A stretch of DNA of 22,443 nt from CAYHKY01 sp964357355 (GCA_964357355.1 CAYHKY010000019.1:1-22443), one strand, 5' to 3'; counted from the first letter of the stretch, positions 14,864 through 22,443 are shown. Made by a program: numbers and translations. The notes: generated by a model from the sequence alone, not told the origin.

Positions 14864-15649
14864 ATGAATCTTCTCACTATTCTTATTCTTGGATTATTGC
14901 TGGGAATTCGTCATGCTACAGATCCGGATCACGTGATTGCCGTTACCACCATTGTCAGCAAACAACGCCATCTGAAATTGGCAAGCATAATTGGTGCAGT
15001 GTGGGGTATAGGACATACTGTCACCATTTTTTTAATGGGTGCATTCATCATTTTTTTTCATGTCGTGATCCCACCCCGGCTCGGACTTTTTTTTGAATTT
15101 TGCGTAGCCCTGCTGCTGATTGTATTGGGAGTACTAAATCTTACAGGTGTCCTTCAGAGAATTATGACAAATTTAAATGTTCCTGGTTTCTTGCATACTC
15201 ATCTCCATCTACACGGGGGAGATCCACATGTTCATATTCATAAACACATGGAAGAAACATTGGAAAATCCGGGAAAAAAAACTTCGTTATCCAATTTTAT
15301 CCAAAAGTTTGGAATATTCGGATTAGCCCGCCCGCTTATTATTGGTGTTATACACGGTCTTGCCGGATCAGCAGCCATTGCTCTTCTTATATTGGGGTCT
15401 ATTACCGAAGCGTCAATCGCAATGATATATTTACTTGTTTTTGGGATGGGAACAATTATCGGCATGATGGGAATTACCACTCTGATTGGAGTTCCAATTA
15501 TTATCAGCAGTAAAAAATATCAAAAAATTGATCGCTATATTAATGTAGCTTCCGGTATCATAAGTCTTATCTTCGGCGCATATTTAGCTTATCAAATAGG
15601 TATTGTAAACGGGTTATTCGGCGCAGTACCTACTTGGAACCCTCATTAA
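14864..15649 (+). CDS. NicO/RcnA-type nickel-cobalt membrane transporter
   Basis: A 261-residue integral membrane protein with about six helices. The first helix carries HATDPDH (17-23), the metal-binding signature HxxxxDH of NiCoT/NicO carriers. GIGHT (48-52) and a later GVIHGLAGSAA (161-171) are the other conserved histidine helices. Between helices 3 and 4 is a cytosolic or periplasmic loop very rich in histidine (HTHLHLHGGDPHVHIHKH, 111-128), typical of nickel or cobalt handling. Members work in uptake or efflux, and direction cannot be read from sequence. The related UreH and sulfite-exporter-like proteins are the main alternatives. It lies 113 bases after repeat copy B, which could be its leader. 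No Shine-Dalgarno site is evident. Confidence 0.88.
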   Translation: MNLLTILILGLLLGIRHATDPDHVIAVTTIVSKQRHLKLASIIGAVWGIGHTVTIFLMGAFIIFFHVVIPPRLGLFFEFCVALLLIVLGVLNLTGVLQRIMTNLNVPGFLHTHLHLHGGDPHVHIHKHMEETLENPGKKTSLSNFIQKFGIFGLARPLIIGVIHGLAGSAAIALLILGSITEASIAMIYLLVFGMGTIIGMMGITTLIGVPIIISSKKYQKIDRYINVASGIISLIFGAYLAYQIGIVNGLFGAVPTWNPH

Positions 15650-15737
15650 CTCCAATTACTTATTTGCAAATTAAGCTGTTATATCAATCTAAAATTTGAC
15701 TGAAGACCTAAAATCATGTATAGTTCAAGCATAAATT

Positions 15738-16031
15738 ATGAACAGAATAGTTGTCGGTATTGTAGCTCTCTTAGTTATAATTGGCGGAGTAGTCTATGCC
15801 TCACGCAGTTTTATCAATAGTAATCTGCGTAAATTACCTACAAGTATAAATGTCAGACCTCGAACCTCTGGAACAGTTCTTCCCAGTCCCGCAAGCGGTG
15901 CATCTTTTTTGCCTCAAGCAGTACCAACTACGATACCTCTACCTTTAGGGATAACTAGTTCACCTCGACCGGCAGCTCAGATACCCGTTTCAACTCCATC
16001 CAGCGGTATTCTTCCCGCAACCGGACTATAA
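15738..16031 (+). CDS. Small exported proline/serine-rich protein ending in LPATGL
   Basis: A 97-residue protein: an N-terminal membrane segment (about 4-22), then an unstructured Pro/Ser/Thr-rich chain. Its last residues are GILPATGL. LPATG is a sortase recognition motif, but the stop TAA (16029-16031) follows directly, so the hydrophobic segment and basic tail of a sorting signal are missing. Reading on in the same frame past the stop gives IVFQFFVAAITHFVICCR and then TAA, a hydrophobic stretch with a terminal Arg. This suggests a nonsense change or a recoded end, though AT-rich sequence easily produces hydrophobic frames. No enzyme function is visible. Confidence 0.7.
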   Translation: MNRIVVGIVALLVIIGGVVYASRSFINSNLRKLPTSINVRPRTSGTVLPSPASGASFLPQAVPTTIPLPLGITSSPRPAAQIPVSTPSSGILPATGL

Positions 16032-16052
16032 ATAGTCTTTCAGTTCTTTGTT

Positions 16053-16082
16053 GCAGCAATCACACATTTTGTGATATGCTGC
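16053..16082 (+). terminator. Bulged hairpin between the LPATGL gene and dsbA-like gene
   Basis: GCAGCA (16053-16058) and ATCAC (16059-16063) pair with GTGAT (16071-16075) and TGCTGC (16077-16082), giving an 11-bp stem with one bulged A (16076) and a 7-base loop. Only TTTT occurs downstream, after a gap. It may end the upstream transcript, or act as an operator or leader structure for the following gene, whose ATG is 15 bases on. Confidence 0.4.
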
Positions 16083-16097
16083 CGATAATTTTACAGC

Positions 16098-16718
16098 ATG
16101 AAATTAACCAGTGAAACGAAGTTTTTTATAGGCGTCATCATAGTTACAGTTGCGATATTGGGAAGCGCTATTTATTTCTTTTCGCGTCCGCCAAAAACAG
16201 TTTCTTCGGATGTTCTAATTCCTCAAGAGGTTTGGGCAACGGGATCAGCCACCCCAAAAATTACATTGGTAGAATTTTCGGATTTTGAATGTCCGGCGTG
16301 TGGTGCAGCCTATCCGGTTGTAAAAAAAGTGACTGAGACATACAAAGATGATCTTAGATTTGTATTCCGGCATTTTCCTTTAGCTCAACACAAAAATGCA
16401 CGTTTTGCTGCTCAAGCAGCTGAAGCAGCAGGAGCACAAGGTAAGTTTTGGGAAATGCATGATTTACTTTTTAAAAACCAGACAAATCTTTCGCAAGATG
16501 TTATAAACGGATTGGCTATTGAGTTAAAACTGGACATGGATCTCTTTACCAAAGAGCTTACAGAAGAAAAATATAAAGATAAGATTGAAAAAGATATAGC
16601 TGATGGAAATTCTCTCGGCATCAACTCGACACCTTCATTTTTCTTAAATGGTAAAAAACTTCAGTTATTCTCATTTGCTGATTTGGAGACTGAAATCAAA
16701 AAAGCACTTGGAAAATAG
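16098..16718 (+). CDS. DsbA/BdbD-like thiol-disulfide oxidoreductase
   Basis: A membrane-tethered thioredoxin-fold protein of 206 residues that would form or reshuffle disulfide bonds outside the cytoplasm. An N-terminal helix (about 8-28) anchors it. The active site is CPAC (65-68) in EFSDFECPACGAAYP. RHFPLAQHKNARFAAQAAEAA is the usual first part of the DsbA helical insert, and the cis-proline loop is STPSFFLNGK (177-186, with T178-P179). The CPxC form and context match the DSBA-like family common in small genomes; no DsbB or VKOR partner is visible. The cysteine pairs in the dockerin proteins nearby are plausible substrates, which is inference. The next gene starts six bases after its stop. 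Confidence 0.92.
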   Translation: MKLTSETKFFIGVIIVTVAILGSAIYFFSRPPKTVSSDVLIPQEVWATGSATPKITLVEFSDFECPACGAAYPVVKKVTETYKDDLRFVFRHFPLAQHKNARFAAQAAEAAGAQGKFWEMHDLLFKNQTNLSQDVINGLAIELKLDMDLFTKELTEEKYKDKIEKDIADGNSLGINSTPSFFLNGKKLQLFSFADLETEIKKALGK

Positions 16719-16724
16719 TTCTTC

Positions 16725-17291
16725 ATGACTCAACGTACTCACGACTTGGCGGCGGTGACTCTTACATCTTTCCGGTTTCTCGCATTCCCACCTCTTGCTC
16801 CATTCAATTGGGAAACGATATTGGGTATTGGAGTAGCTACATTTGTTGGTGGAGCATTGCCGGACATTGATAACGTGGCTTCAAAAGTATGGAAATTTAA
16901 TCTTACTCCATGGGAGGATGATATGACGAGAAATTCACTGGAGGGCCATCGCAATTTATCCCACTCGATTATCGGGTTAGCTATATTTACGTTTTCGTTA
17001 GGATGGTTGTTGACTCTTGTGAAACTTGCGAACCTGGATATCTATCATATACAACAAGCTTTTGCCTTGGGATATCTCTCACATTTAATCTCTGATTCAT
17101 TGACGCGAAATGGAGTTCCTTGGTTTTATCCGATTGATATCCACCTCGGGTTTCCGCCTTTCAAAAGTTTGAGGATGAAAACCGGAGGTTTTTGGGAAAA
17201 AATTGTTGTATTACCACTGCTACTGATTATTACCATTTGGATTTTATTTATATATCGATTTAATTTACACTTGCTATTCAGTAATCAATAA
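16725..17291 (+). CDS. YdjM-like membrane-bound metal-dependent hydrolase (DUF457)
   Basis: A 188-residue membrane protein of the YdjM/DUF457 group, predicted metal-dependent hydrolases with no defined substrate. The conserved polar residues are present: H6 in TQRTHDLAA, GALPDIDN (43-50), GHRNLSHS (74-81), GYLSHLISDSLT (116-127) and the GVPWFYPI end motif. At least three hydrophobic segments follow the usual pattern. It lies six bases after the DsbA-like gene and five bases before nfo, so it is part of one transcript. Its E. coli relative is under LexA control, which would fit a repair context, but no LexA box is visible here. Confidence 0.85.
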   Translation: MTQRTHDLAAVTLTSFRFLAFPPLAPFNWETILGIGVATFVGGALPDIDNVASKVWKFNLTPWEDDMTRNSLEGHRNLSHSIIGLAIFTFSLGWLLTLVKLANLDIYHIQQAFALGYLSHLISDSLTRNGVPWFYPIDIHLGFPPFKSLRMKTGGFWEKIVVLPLLLIITIWILFIYRFNLHLLFSNQ

Positions 17292-17296
17292 TTATT

Positions 17297-18145
17297 ATGA
17301 ATACTCGCCGATTAGGTGCGCATGTATCTATTAGTAAAGGACTTACGGAAGCCCTTGTAAAAGCCCGAAATATGGGAGGAAACTGCATCCAGATTTTTTC
17401 CTCGCCGCCAAGAGGATTTGCTCCTCCCAAATTTACCAATGAGAAATGCAAAGAGTTTAAGGAAAAATCCAATGAATTAAATATCAAACCTGTTTTTATA
17501 CATGCGACATATCTCGTCAATTTAGCAAGTGAAAAAGAGTCGCTTATGGATGCTTCCATCAAGAGCTTGGTGGATGATCTTAATTTCGGAGATAAAATTG
17601 GTGCAGCCGGTGTCATCGTACATACGGGTAGTCACAAAGGCAAAGGGTTTCATTTTGCACTTCCAATTGTCACAGATTCAATTCGTACGATATTGAATCA
17701 AACTCATGGAAATACCAAATTGCTTCTGGAAATTGCTTCAGGCGGAAACGGAAAGATCGGATCAACTTTTGAAGAATTACAAAAATTATTATTGTCGGTT
17801 AAAGATAAGCGGTTAGGTGTGTGTTTGGATACATGTCATATGTTTGCCGGAGGTTATAATTTTGATACACAAGAAGCAGTTAATGTATTACTTAAAAAAA
17901 TTACCGAGAAAGTAGGCTGGAACGTTATTGATTGCATACACATAAACGACAGCAAATTTCCTGTGGGAAGTTTTCGCGACCGGCATGAAAATCTTGGCAA
18001 TGGTTTTATTGGAATTGAGGGACTTAAACTTCTGCTTAATACTCCCAAGTTCAGCGAATTGCCAATGATATTGGAAACTCCCGGGTTCGATGAAAAAGGT
18101 CCGGATAAGGAAAATTTGGATATATTAAAAAATTTGATATCTTGA
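17297..18145 (+). CDS. nfo: Endonuclease IV (AP endonuclease)
   Basis: Cuts DNA 5' to abasic sites and cleans blocked 3' ends, the step after the two glycosylases in this window. The 282-residue TIM barrel keeps every metal ligand at almost E. coli numbering: H69, H109, E145, D178, H181, H215, D228, H230 and E260. Typical blocks are GAHVSISKG (7-15), HTGSHKG (109-115), CLDTCHMFAGGYNFD (176-190), HINDSKFPVGSFRDRHENLGNG (split at 215-236) and LETPG (259-263). The E145 block reads LLLEIASGGNG instead of the common LLLENTAGQG. The TGA stop overlaps a TTGACA sequence that may drive the purine operon. Confidence 0.97.
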   Translation: MNTRRLGAHVSISKGLTEALVKARNMGGNCIQIFSSPPRGFAPPKFTNEKCKEFKEKSNELNIKPVFIHATYLVNLASEKESLMDASIKSLVDDLNFGDKIGAAGVIVHTGSHKGKGFHFALPIVTDSIRTILNQTHGNTKLLLEIASGGNGKIGSTFEELQKLLLSVKDKRLGVCLDTCHMFAGGYNFDTQEAVNVLLKKITEKVGWNVIDCIHINDSKFPVGSFRDRHENLGNGFIGIEGLKLLLNTPKFSELPMILETPGFDEKGPDKENLDILKNLIS

Positions 18146-18170
18146 CAGGTTGGGGTATGAGTTGTACCTA
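18142..18170 (+). promoter_or_regulatory. Possible promoter of the purine operon
   Basis: A perfect TTGACA (18142-18147) overlaps the nfo stop codon. After 17 bases comes TACCTA (18165-18170), a poor -10. If used, the leader would be about 75 bases and would contain the terminator-like hairpin before purF. Read-through from nfo is the alternative. Confidence 0.35.
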
Positions 18171-18225
18171 TTAAGAATGAAACGGATGCAAATACTTTGG
18201 AACTGTTGGAAATTCTAATATCCAT

Positions 18226-18253
18226 CCCTCGCAAAAATGCGGGGGATTTTTTT
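18226..18253 (+). terminator. Intrinsic terminator/attenuator that also carries the purF ribosome site
   Basis: CCCTCGC (18226-18232) pairs with GCGGGGG (18239-18245; one G-T pair) around AAAAAT, followed by A and seven T (18247-18253). This is a complete intrinsic terminator, but the T tract abuts ATG 18254. The only Shine-Dalgarno-like sequence, GGGGGA (18241-18246), is the 3' arm of the stem. GGATG (18184-18188) could pair with CATCC (18223-18227) as a weak competing stem. The hairpin may therefore end nfo transcripts, attenuate purF or hide its ribosome site. Confidence 0.75.
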
Positions 18254-20446
18254 ATGGCAAGAATTGAACAAAGATCTCAATCTATAACTCATACAGGTCT
18301 AATATTAACTGAAGAAATACTATCACCAGAGCTACGTAAAACCGAAAAATGCGGTATCATAGGTGTATGTGCTCCAGACGCTGCGAAACTTGCGTTTAAT
18401 GGATTAAAATGGTTACAGCATCGAGGACAAGATGCCGCTGGTATGAGTGTATTTACTTCGGATGGCAAAGTTATTACTCATAAAGATGAAGGATTAGTAC
18501 CTCAAGCAATAACACCTTCTGTATTAAGTCAGTTTGGTCAAAGTCAAATTGCCATTGCACATTGCCGATATTTAACAAGCGATAAACATTCAATCGCAAA
18601 TGCACAGCCTGTTGTAGTTGAAAAAGACGGGTATACTCTTGCCCTTGGCCATAATGGTAATTTCTTTGATACTGGGTGGTTTGACGGAATAGTTCCAATT
18701 GAAATCCAAGGTACAAGTGACTCAAATAAATTTGCCGCCTTTGTGCTTTGGGAACGTTTAAATTCAAATTCTTGGCTTGAAGCATTTGACCATACGCTGA
18801 CTCGAGTGCAGAACACCGGTTCCATCAGTGCAGTTGCCATCACGGATAGTGGTGAATTATTTGGAATGACTGATCAGAATCGAAATCGACCGCTAATTAT
18901 TGCACGATTACCTGAAGGATGGGTTATTACTTCAGAATCAGTAGCCGGAGACAAAATAGGAGCAGCCTATGTTCGTAAAGTTCAACGAAATGAGCTTGTT
19001 CATGTGACTGCAGACGGAAAACTTCGGGTTTATTATTACGGTATTCCGGGTAGACCGGCAGAATGTATATTTGAAAAAATTTATTTTTCCCGTCCTGATA
19101 GTTTTGAAGATATAGCTATTCAAGTTGGGCGTGAGAATACTGGTAAATTTGTAGGGCAGAGAATGTTACAAAAAGGGATTAAACCAACAGTGGTTATTCC
19201 CGTATATGACTCCGGTGCGCCAGCATCAAAAGGTATGGCAGATGCACTGGGAGTTCCCAGAAGTGATGGGCTAAAAAGAGATCACTATGTTGATAGAACA
19301 TTTATCAAACTTACTGCAAAAGAGAGAGAAAATGGAGTAAATGGAAAATTCAATGTAATTCCTGATTTAGTCCAAGGTCAACTTGCAGGAGTAGGTGAAG
19401 ATTCAATTGTCCGTGGAACAACTGGTGTGCCACTGACAAAACTCATTCGAAATGGAGGCGCAGAGGAAGTTCACTGGGGAGTTGCCAGTCCACCGACGAT
19501 AGAACATTGTGATATGGGAGTCAATATGAGAACAAGAGAAGAACAAGTGGCATCACGATGGTCTGGACTTCCGCTAGAGCAAATTGAAGAGCGCATTGCA
19601 CAGCATTTAGGTGCGGATTCAGTTACTTATATTCCGATACAAAAGGTTGTTGAAGCATTTGAAACAACGACTGACAGAGTATGTTGGCATTGTTTTGGAG
19701 GATCTCATCCCATGCGTGGAGAAACTCCTCATTTTCCTGAGCGTCAGCGACGTCTTGAAAATGGAATAGCTAGGGTTGCGGTGCTAATTTCTGGTGGGGG
19801 AACAAATCTTCAGGCGATAATAGATGAAATTGAAAGGGGAGAAATAGCAGCTAAAATTGTAGGAGTTCTTTCGAATAAAGAAGATGCTTATGGTTTAATT
19901 AGAGCCGAAAAACACGGAATTGATGGAAAGGTCATTTCAAGCAAAGGACTTCTAAAAGATTCGACTCTCCGTGAAAAATATAATCGTCAAGTGCTCGAGT
20001 GGGTGCTTGGGAAGCAGCCTGATATTGTAATTCTTGCCGGTTGGATGGTTGTATTAGGAGATAAGTTTCTTGAGCCAATGCAAGAAGCAGAAATTAGTTT
20101 GGTAAATCTTCATCCGGCACTTCTTTCAGAAAATAATGTTGATAATGTACGAACTTCACGAGGTGTATTTCCAATTATTCGTGGTACACACGCCATCGAA
20201 AAAGCATTCAATCAAAATTTACCCGTATCCGGAGTAACTATTCACCAAATATTGCCAGGAATGAATTTTGATACGGGACCTATCCTTATGAAGGAAGAAG
20301 TGAGAAGAAGAAATGATGATACCTTTGAAATATGGGAAGATCGTATTCATGAGGCAGAATATCGTGCGTTGCCAACAGCATTAAAACGAATCATTCATGT
20401 GCTTCAACATAATATTGATATCAGCCACGGAGATTATCCGTGGTAA
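18254..20446 (+). CDS. purF-purN: Fused amidophosphoribosyltransferase - GAR formyltransferase (PurF-PurN)
   Basis: A 730-residue fusion of purine steps 1 and 3. PurF part (33-about 495): catalytic C33 in CGIIGV begins the glutaminase domain, with LQHRGQDAAG (54-63) and HNGNF (133-137). The PRPP site is VVIPVYDSGAPASKG (313-327) and EDSIVRGTTG (382-391). C271, C419, C477 and C480 match the four 4Fe-4S ligands of B. subtilis PurF. C33 is preceded by 32 residues, which in this type must be removed to free the cysteine. PurN part (about 505-720): VAVLISGGGTNLQAI, catalytic N618 and H620 in VNLHPALL, H664 and D673 in the VTIHQ...FDTGPI block, with about 15 extra residues between them. ATG 18254 was preferred to an in-frame TTG at 18197 inside the hairpin leader. 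purD follows after 29 bases. Confidence 0.93.
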   Translation: MARIEQRSQSITHTGLILTEEILSPELRKTEKCGIIGVCAPDAAKLAFNGLKWLQHRGQDAAGMSVFTSDGKVITHKDEGLVPQAITPSVLSQFGQSQIAIAHCRYLTSDKHSIANAQPVVVEKDGYTLALGHNGNFFDTGWFDGIVPIEIQGTSDSNKFAAFVLWERLNSNSWLEAFDHTLTRVQNTGSISAVAITDSGELFGMTDQNRNRPLIIARLPEGWVITSESVAGDKIGAAYVRKVQRNELVHVTADGKLRVYYYGIPGRPAECIFEKIYFSRPDSFEDIAIQVGRENTGKFVGQRMLQKGIKPTVVIPVYDSGAPASKGMADALGVPRSDGLKRDHYVDRTFIKLTAKERENGVNGKFNVIPDLVQGQLAGVGEDSIVRGTTGVPLTKLIRNGGAEEVHWGVASPPTIEHCDMGVNMRTREEQVASRWSGLPLEQIEERIAQHLGADSVTYIPIQKVVEAFETTTDRVCWHCFGGSHPMRGETPHFPERQRRLENGIARVAVLISGGGTNLQAIIDEIERGEIAAKIVGVLSNKEDAYGLIRAEKHGIDGKVISSKGLLKDSTLREKYNRQVLEWVLGKQPDIVILAGWMVVLGDKFLEPMQEAEISLVNLHPALLSENNVDNVRTSRGVFPIIRGTHAIEKAFNQNLPVSGVTIHQILPGMNFDTGPILMKEEVRRRNDDTFEIWEDRIHEAEYRALPTALKRIIHVLQHNIDISHGDYPW

Positions 20447-20475
20447 CGAATTAATTAAGATAAACGAGGCAAATT

Positions 20476-21774
20476 ATGAGTAAGGAAAATACTGTATTAG
20501 TAGTAGGTAATGGTGGTCGGGAACAGGCATTTGCATGGAAATCAGCGCTTTCTTTCCAGGTAGGTCAAGTTTACGTGGCACCCGGGAATCCGGGAAGTGA
20601 ATCTTTGGCAAGATCAACAGGTAAACTTATTTCAAATATTGACTTACCACAAGATCAGATTGGCGCAATTGTAGATTTTACCAGGAAAACCCGAGTTGAC
20701 ATGGTGATTGTGGGACCGGAAGGATTATTGGCCGAAGGTATCGGAGACGTACTTCTTGAGGAGGGAATACCTGCAGTTGCACCGACAAGCGCGACAGCTC
20801 TTTTAGAAACTGACAAAGCACATACACGTTTATTGTGTCGGGATTTAGGTATCAGACAACCTGAGTTTGCGGTATTTGCCGATGGGGAAGAGGCAATATA
20901 TTATATTGATCATAAATTTCCTGCTGAAGAAGGAGTGGTAAAAGTCTCAGGTTTGGCCGGTGGAAAAGGCGTTGCAGTATGTGACACAAAAGAAGCTATG
21001 CGTCAGGCAGTTCGTGAAGCGAAAGGTAGATTTGGTGCTGCTGCCGATAAAATAATCATTGAACAGAGACTTCATGGTACTGAAGCATCTTTTATAGCAT
21101 TTGTGGATGGAGAACACATTTTACCCCTCATTCCGGCTATGGACCACAAACGGCTTCTTGCAGGAGATCGGGGACCTAATACCGGAGGAATGGGAGTAAT
21201 AGCACCAAATCCGGTTGTGACTCCAGAGATTGCTCAAATAATTTCTTCACAAATCATGCAACCGGTAATAGATAAGTTGGCGGATCAGGGTAATCCCTAT
21301 AAAGGAATTCTTTATGCCGGAGTGATGCTGGTTGGTGGAGAACCGTATTTACTTGAATTTAATGCCAGAGGTGGTGATCCGGAAACTCAAGCCCAAATGC
21401 CACTACTAAATATGGATCTTTACGGGATACTTCAAGCAACTGTGAAAGGTAGACTCGATCAATTAACACCTCGCTACCACAATGAGGCATGCGCGGTAGT
21501 AATTTTAGCTGCTGAAGGATATCCGGACAACCCTCGAAAAGGTAAAGTTATCTATGGATTAGACAAGGTAAATGATCCTGATGTAATAGTATTTCAAGCC
21601 GGAACCAGACGAATTGAAAATGAATTGGTTACTGCAGGAGGAAGAGTGCTTGGGGTTACCGCCAGAGGTTCGACAATTAAATTAGCTCTCCAAAAAGCTT
21701 ATGCCAATATTTACAATGACAGAATTTATTTTGACGGGATGCAATATAGAACTGACATTGGAAAATCTGTCTAA
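20476..21774 (+). CDS. purD: Phosphoribosylamine-glycine ligase (GAR synthetase)
   Basis: Makes GAR from phosphoribosylamine, glycine and ATP, the step between the two halves of the upstream fusion. The 432 residues have normal PurD length. The N-terminal domain holds VLVVGNGGREQAFAW (7-21; usual GREHALAW) and APGNPG (35-40). The ATP-grasp domain holds VVKVSGLAGGKGV (154-166), RGPNTGGMGVIAP (232-244) and EFNARGGDPETQ (294-305, usual EFNVRFGDPETQ). The common SKxF segment reads TDKAHTRLL. A GAGG at 20466-20469 is a possible ribosome site. Order is purFN, purD, purL with gaps of 29 and 14 bases, so channelling or co-translation is plausible. Confidence 0.96.
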   Translation: MSKENTVLVVGNGGREQAFAWKSALSFQVGQVYVAPGNPGSESLARSTGKLISNIDLPQDQIGAIVDFTRKTRVDMVIVGPEGLLAEGIGDVLLEEGIPAVAPTSATALLETDKAHTRLLCRDLGIRQPEFAVFADGEEAIYYIDHKFPAEEGVVKVSGLAGGKGVAVCDTKEAMRQAVREAKGRFGAAADKIIIEQRLHGTEASFIAFVDGEHILPLIPAMDHKRLLAGDRGPNTGGMGVIAPNPVVTPEIAQIISSQIMQPVIDKLADQGNPYKGILYAGVMLVGGEPYLLEFNARGGDPETQAQMPLLNMDLYGILQATVKGRLDQLTPRYHNEACAVVILAAEGYPDNPRKGKVIYGLDKVNDPDVIVFQAGTRRIENELVTAGGRVLGVTARGSTIKLALQKAYANIYNDRIYFDGMQYRTDIGKSV

Positions 21775-21788
21775 TAATTAATCAAAAA

Positions 21789-22443
21789 ATGATCCACCGG
21801 ATTTATGTGTCAAGTAAAGTTCCTGATACCCGATCTGCAGTAAAACTGATACATTTCAGAAATATAGGTTTTAGTTCTATTAGTAAATTGGAAATTGTAG
21901 ATGTATTTACCATAGATAAGAATTTCACCAGACCCAAAATCCAACTAATAGCAAAGAGTTTAGCCAATCCTGTTTCACAAAAAACCAACATAGACTCAGT
22001 TACGGTCAATTCCCGTTTTTCATGGTTGATTGAAACAGGATTTTTACCCGGTGTCACTGACAATATTGCAACCACGTCTAAAGAAATAATTGAAGACCTT
22101 CTGAAAGTAAAATTCTCTCAAAAAGAAGGAGTATATACTTCACAAATTCTTTTACTTGGAGGGAAATGTTCATCCAAAGAAATAAGTAGATTAGCAGTAT
22201 TTTTTATAAATCCCTTAATTGGGCACGCAGATGTGAAAACCCGAATTCAGTTCCTGAAAGGAAAAAATACCGATTGGTATGTACCGAAAGTCAGTTTGGA
22301 GAAACTATTACCGGTATCCGAAGTAAATATGCAAATATCCGACGAAGAACTTATCCGTCTTGGTAAAGCAGGGATTCCAAATGTCGATGGATCAAGGCGC
22401 GGACCGTTGGCATTGGGGCTTGATTATCTAAAAGCAATAAAAA
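21789..22443 (+). CDS. purL: FGAM synthase, N-terminal part (runs off the window)
   Basis: The open frame from ATG 21789 continues to the last base (218 codons). It starts with a PurS-like strand-helix segment, IHRIYVSSKVPDTRSAVKLI (2-21), rather than directly with the catalytic unit, so this is a PurL with a fused PurS-like domain. Residues PGVTDNIATTSKEIIEDLL match the DPVGxxAxxAIEDLL-type segment of long PurL proteins. The end of the visible part, ELIRLGKAGI followed by SRRGPLALGLDYLKAI, is the linker that leads into the ATP-binding core. The catalytic and glutaminase parts, if fused, lie beyond the window. The enzyme uses the FGAR made from the PurD and PurN products. Confidence 0.9.
   Translation, partial: MIHRIYVSSKVPDTRSAVKLIHFRNIGFSSISKLEIVDVFTIDKNFTRPKIQLIAKSLANPVSQKTNIDSVTVNSRFSWLIETGFLPGVTDNIATTSKEIIEDLLKVKFSQKEGVYTSQILLLGGKCSSKEISRLAVFFINPLIGHADVKTRIQFLKGKNTDWYVPKVSLEKLLPVSEVNMQISDEELIRLGKAGIPNVDGSRRGPLALGLDYLKAIK

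Noticed and set aside
14803..15096. 97-codon plus-strand ORF overlapping the transporter gene start.
   Set aside because: It is in another frame of the well-supported NicO gene, and its product has no recognisable motif.
18197..18253. Extended PurF start at TTG 18197.
   Set aside because: It would place the terminator hairpin inside the coding region and add 19 non-conserved residues; ATG 18254 has a G-rich ribosome site at proper spacing.
18626..18636. A third GACGGGTATAC, identical to the right end of the two-copy element.
   Set aside because: It encodes conserved PurF residues (DGYT) and none of the other element arms are nearby; taken as chance.

Overview
The window reads as a piece of a small, AT-rich bacterial genome. 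It is most likely a Candidate Phyla Radiation (Patescibacteria) member of the Microgenomates type. The reasons are inferential: very tight gene packing, frequent absence of clear Shine-Dalgarno sites, secreted proteins with one N-terminal membrane segment and Ser/Pro/Thr-rich linkers, a cohesin/dockerin gene cluster, and unusual versions of common enzymes. TGA is a normal stop (nfo ends in TGA), which argues against the Gly-recoding lineages (Gracilibacteria, Absconditabacteria).

Layout. (1) 1-8221 is rich in DNA repair genes: the tail of a LigD-type 3'-phosphoesterase, recQ, a family-4-like uracil-DNA glycosylase, rnhB, an AlkA-type glycosylase, and a Y-family polymerase with a small partner gene. 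Between them sit a decayed papain-like peptidase start and a two-gene membrane pair (GT-C glycosyltransferase, MFS transporter). (2) 8338-12236, minus strand, holds four consecutive surface or secreted proteins, each with a predicted cohesin-like domain; two also end in dockerin-like EF-hand repeats and one in an IPVTG-type sorting signal. (3) 12379-14750 is the most unusual part: a secreted 735-residue protein is bracketed by two copies of an imperfect-hairpin element. The copies share an identical 49-bp left arm and a conserved right arm, but their apical hairpins have unrelated sequences that still pair. The last 17 codons of the gene lie in the second copy. (4) 14864-18145, plus strand, holds a NicO-type nickel/cobalt transporter, a small LPATG-ending protein, and a tight set of DsbA-like oxidoreductase, YdjM-like membrane hydrolase and endonuclease IV. 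(5) 18254 to the end is a purine operon: a PurF-PurN fusion, purD and the start of purL, covering the first four steps from PRPP to FGAM. It begins with a terminator-like hairpin whose 3' arm is also the ribosome binding site.

Functionally, the base-excision set (Udg, AlkA, Nfo), ribonucleotide removal (RnhB), RecQ and the translesion polymerase form a compact repair repertoire. The cohesin/dockerin proteins look like parts of a self-assembling cell-surface structure. The purine genes imply some de novo nucleotide synthesis, which many CPR bacteria lack. All family assignments come from reading motifs; no database search was run.
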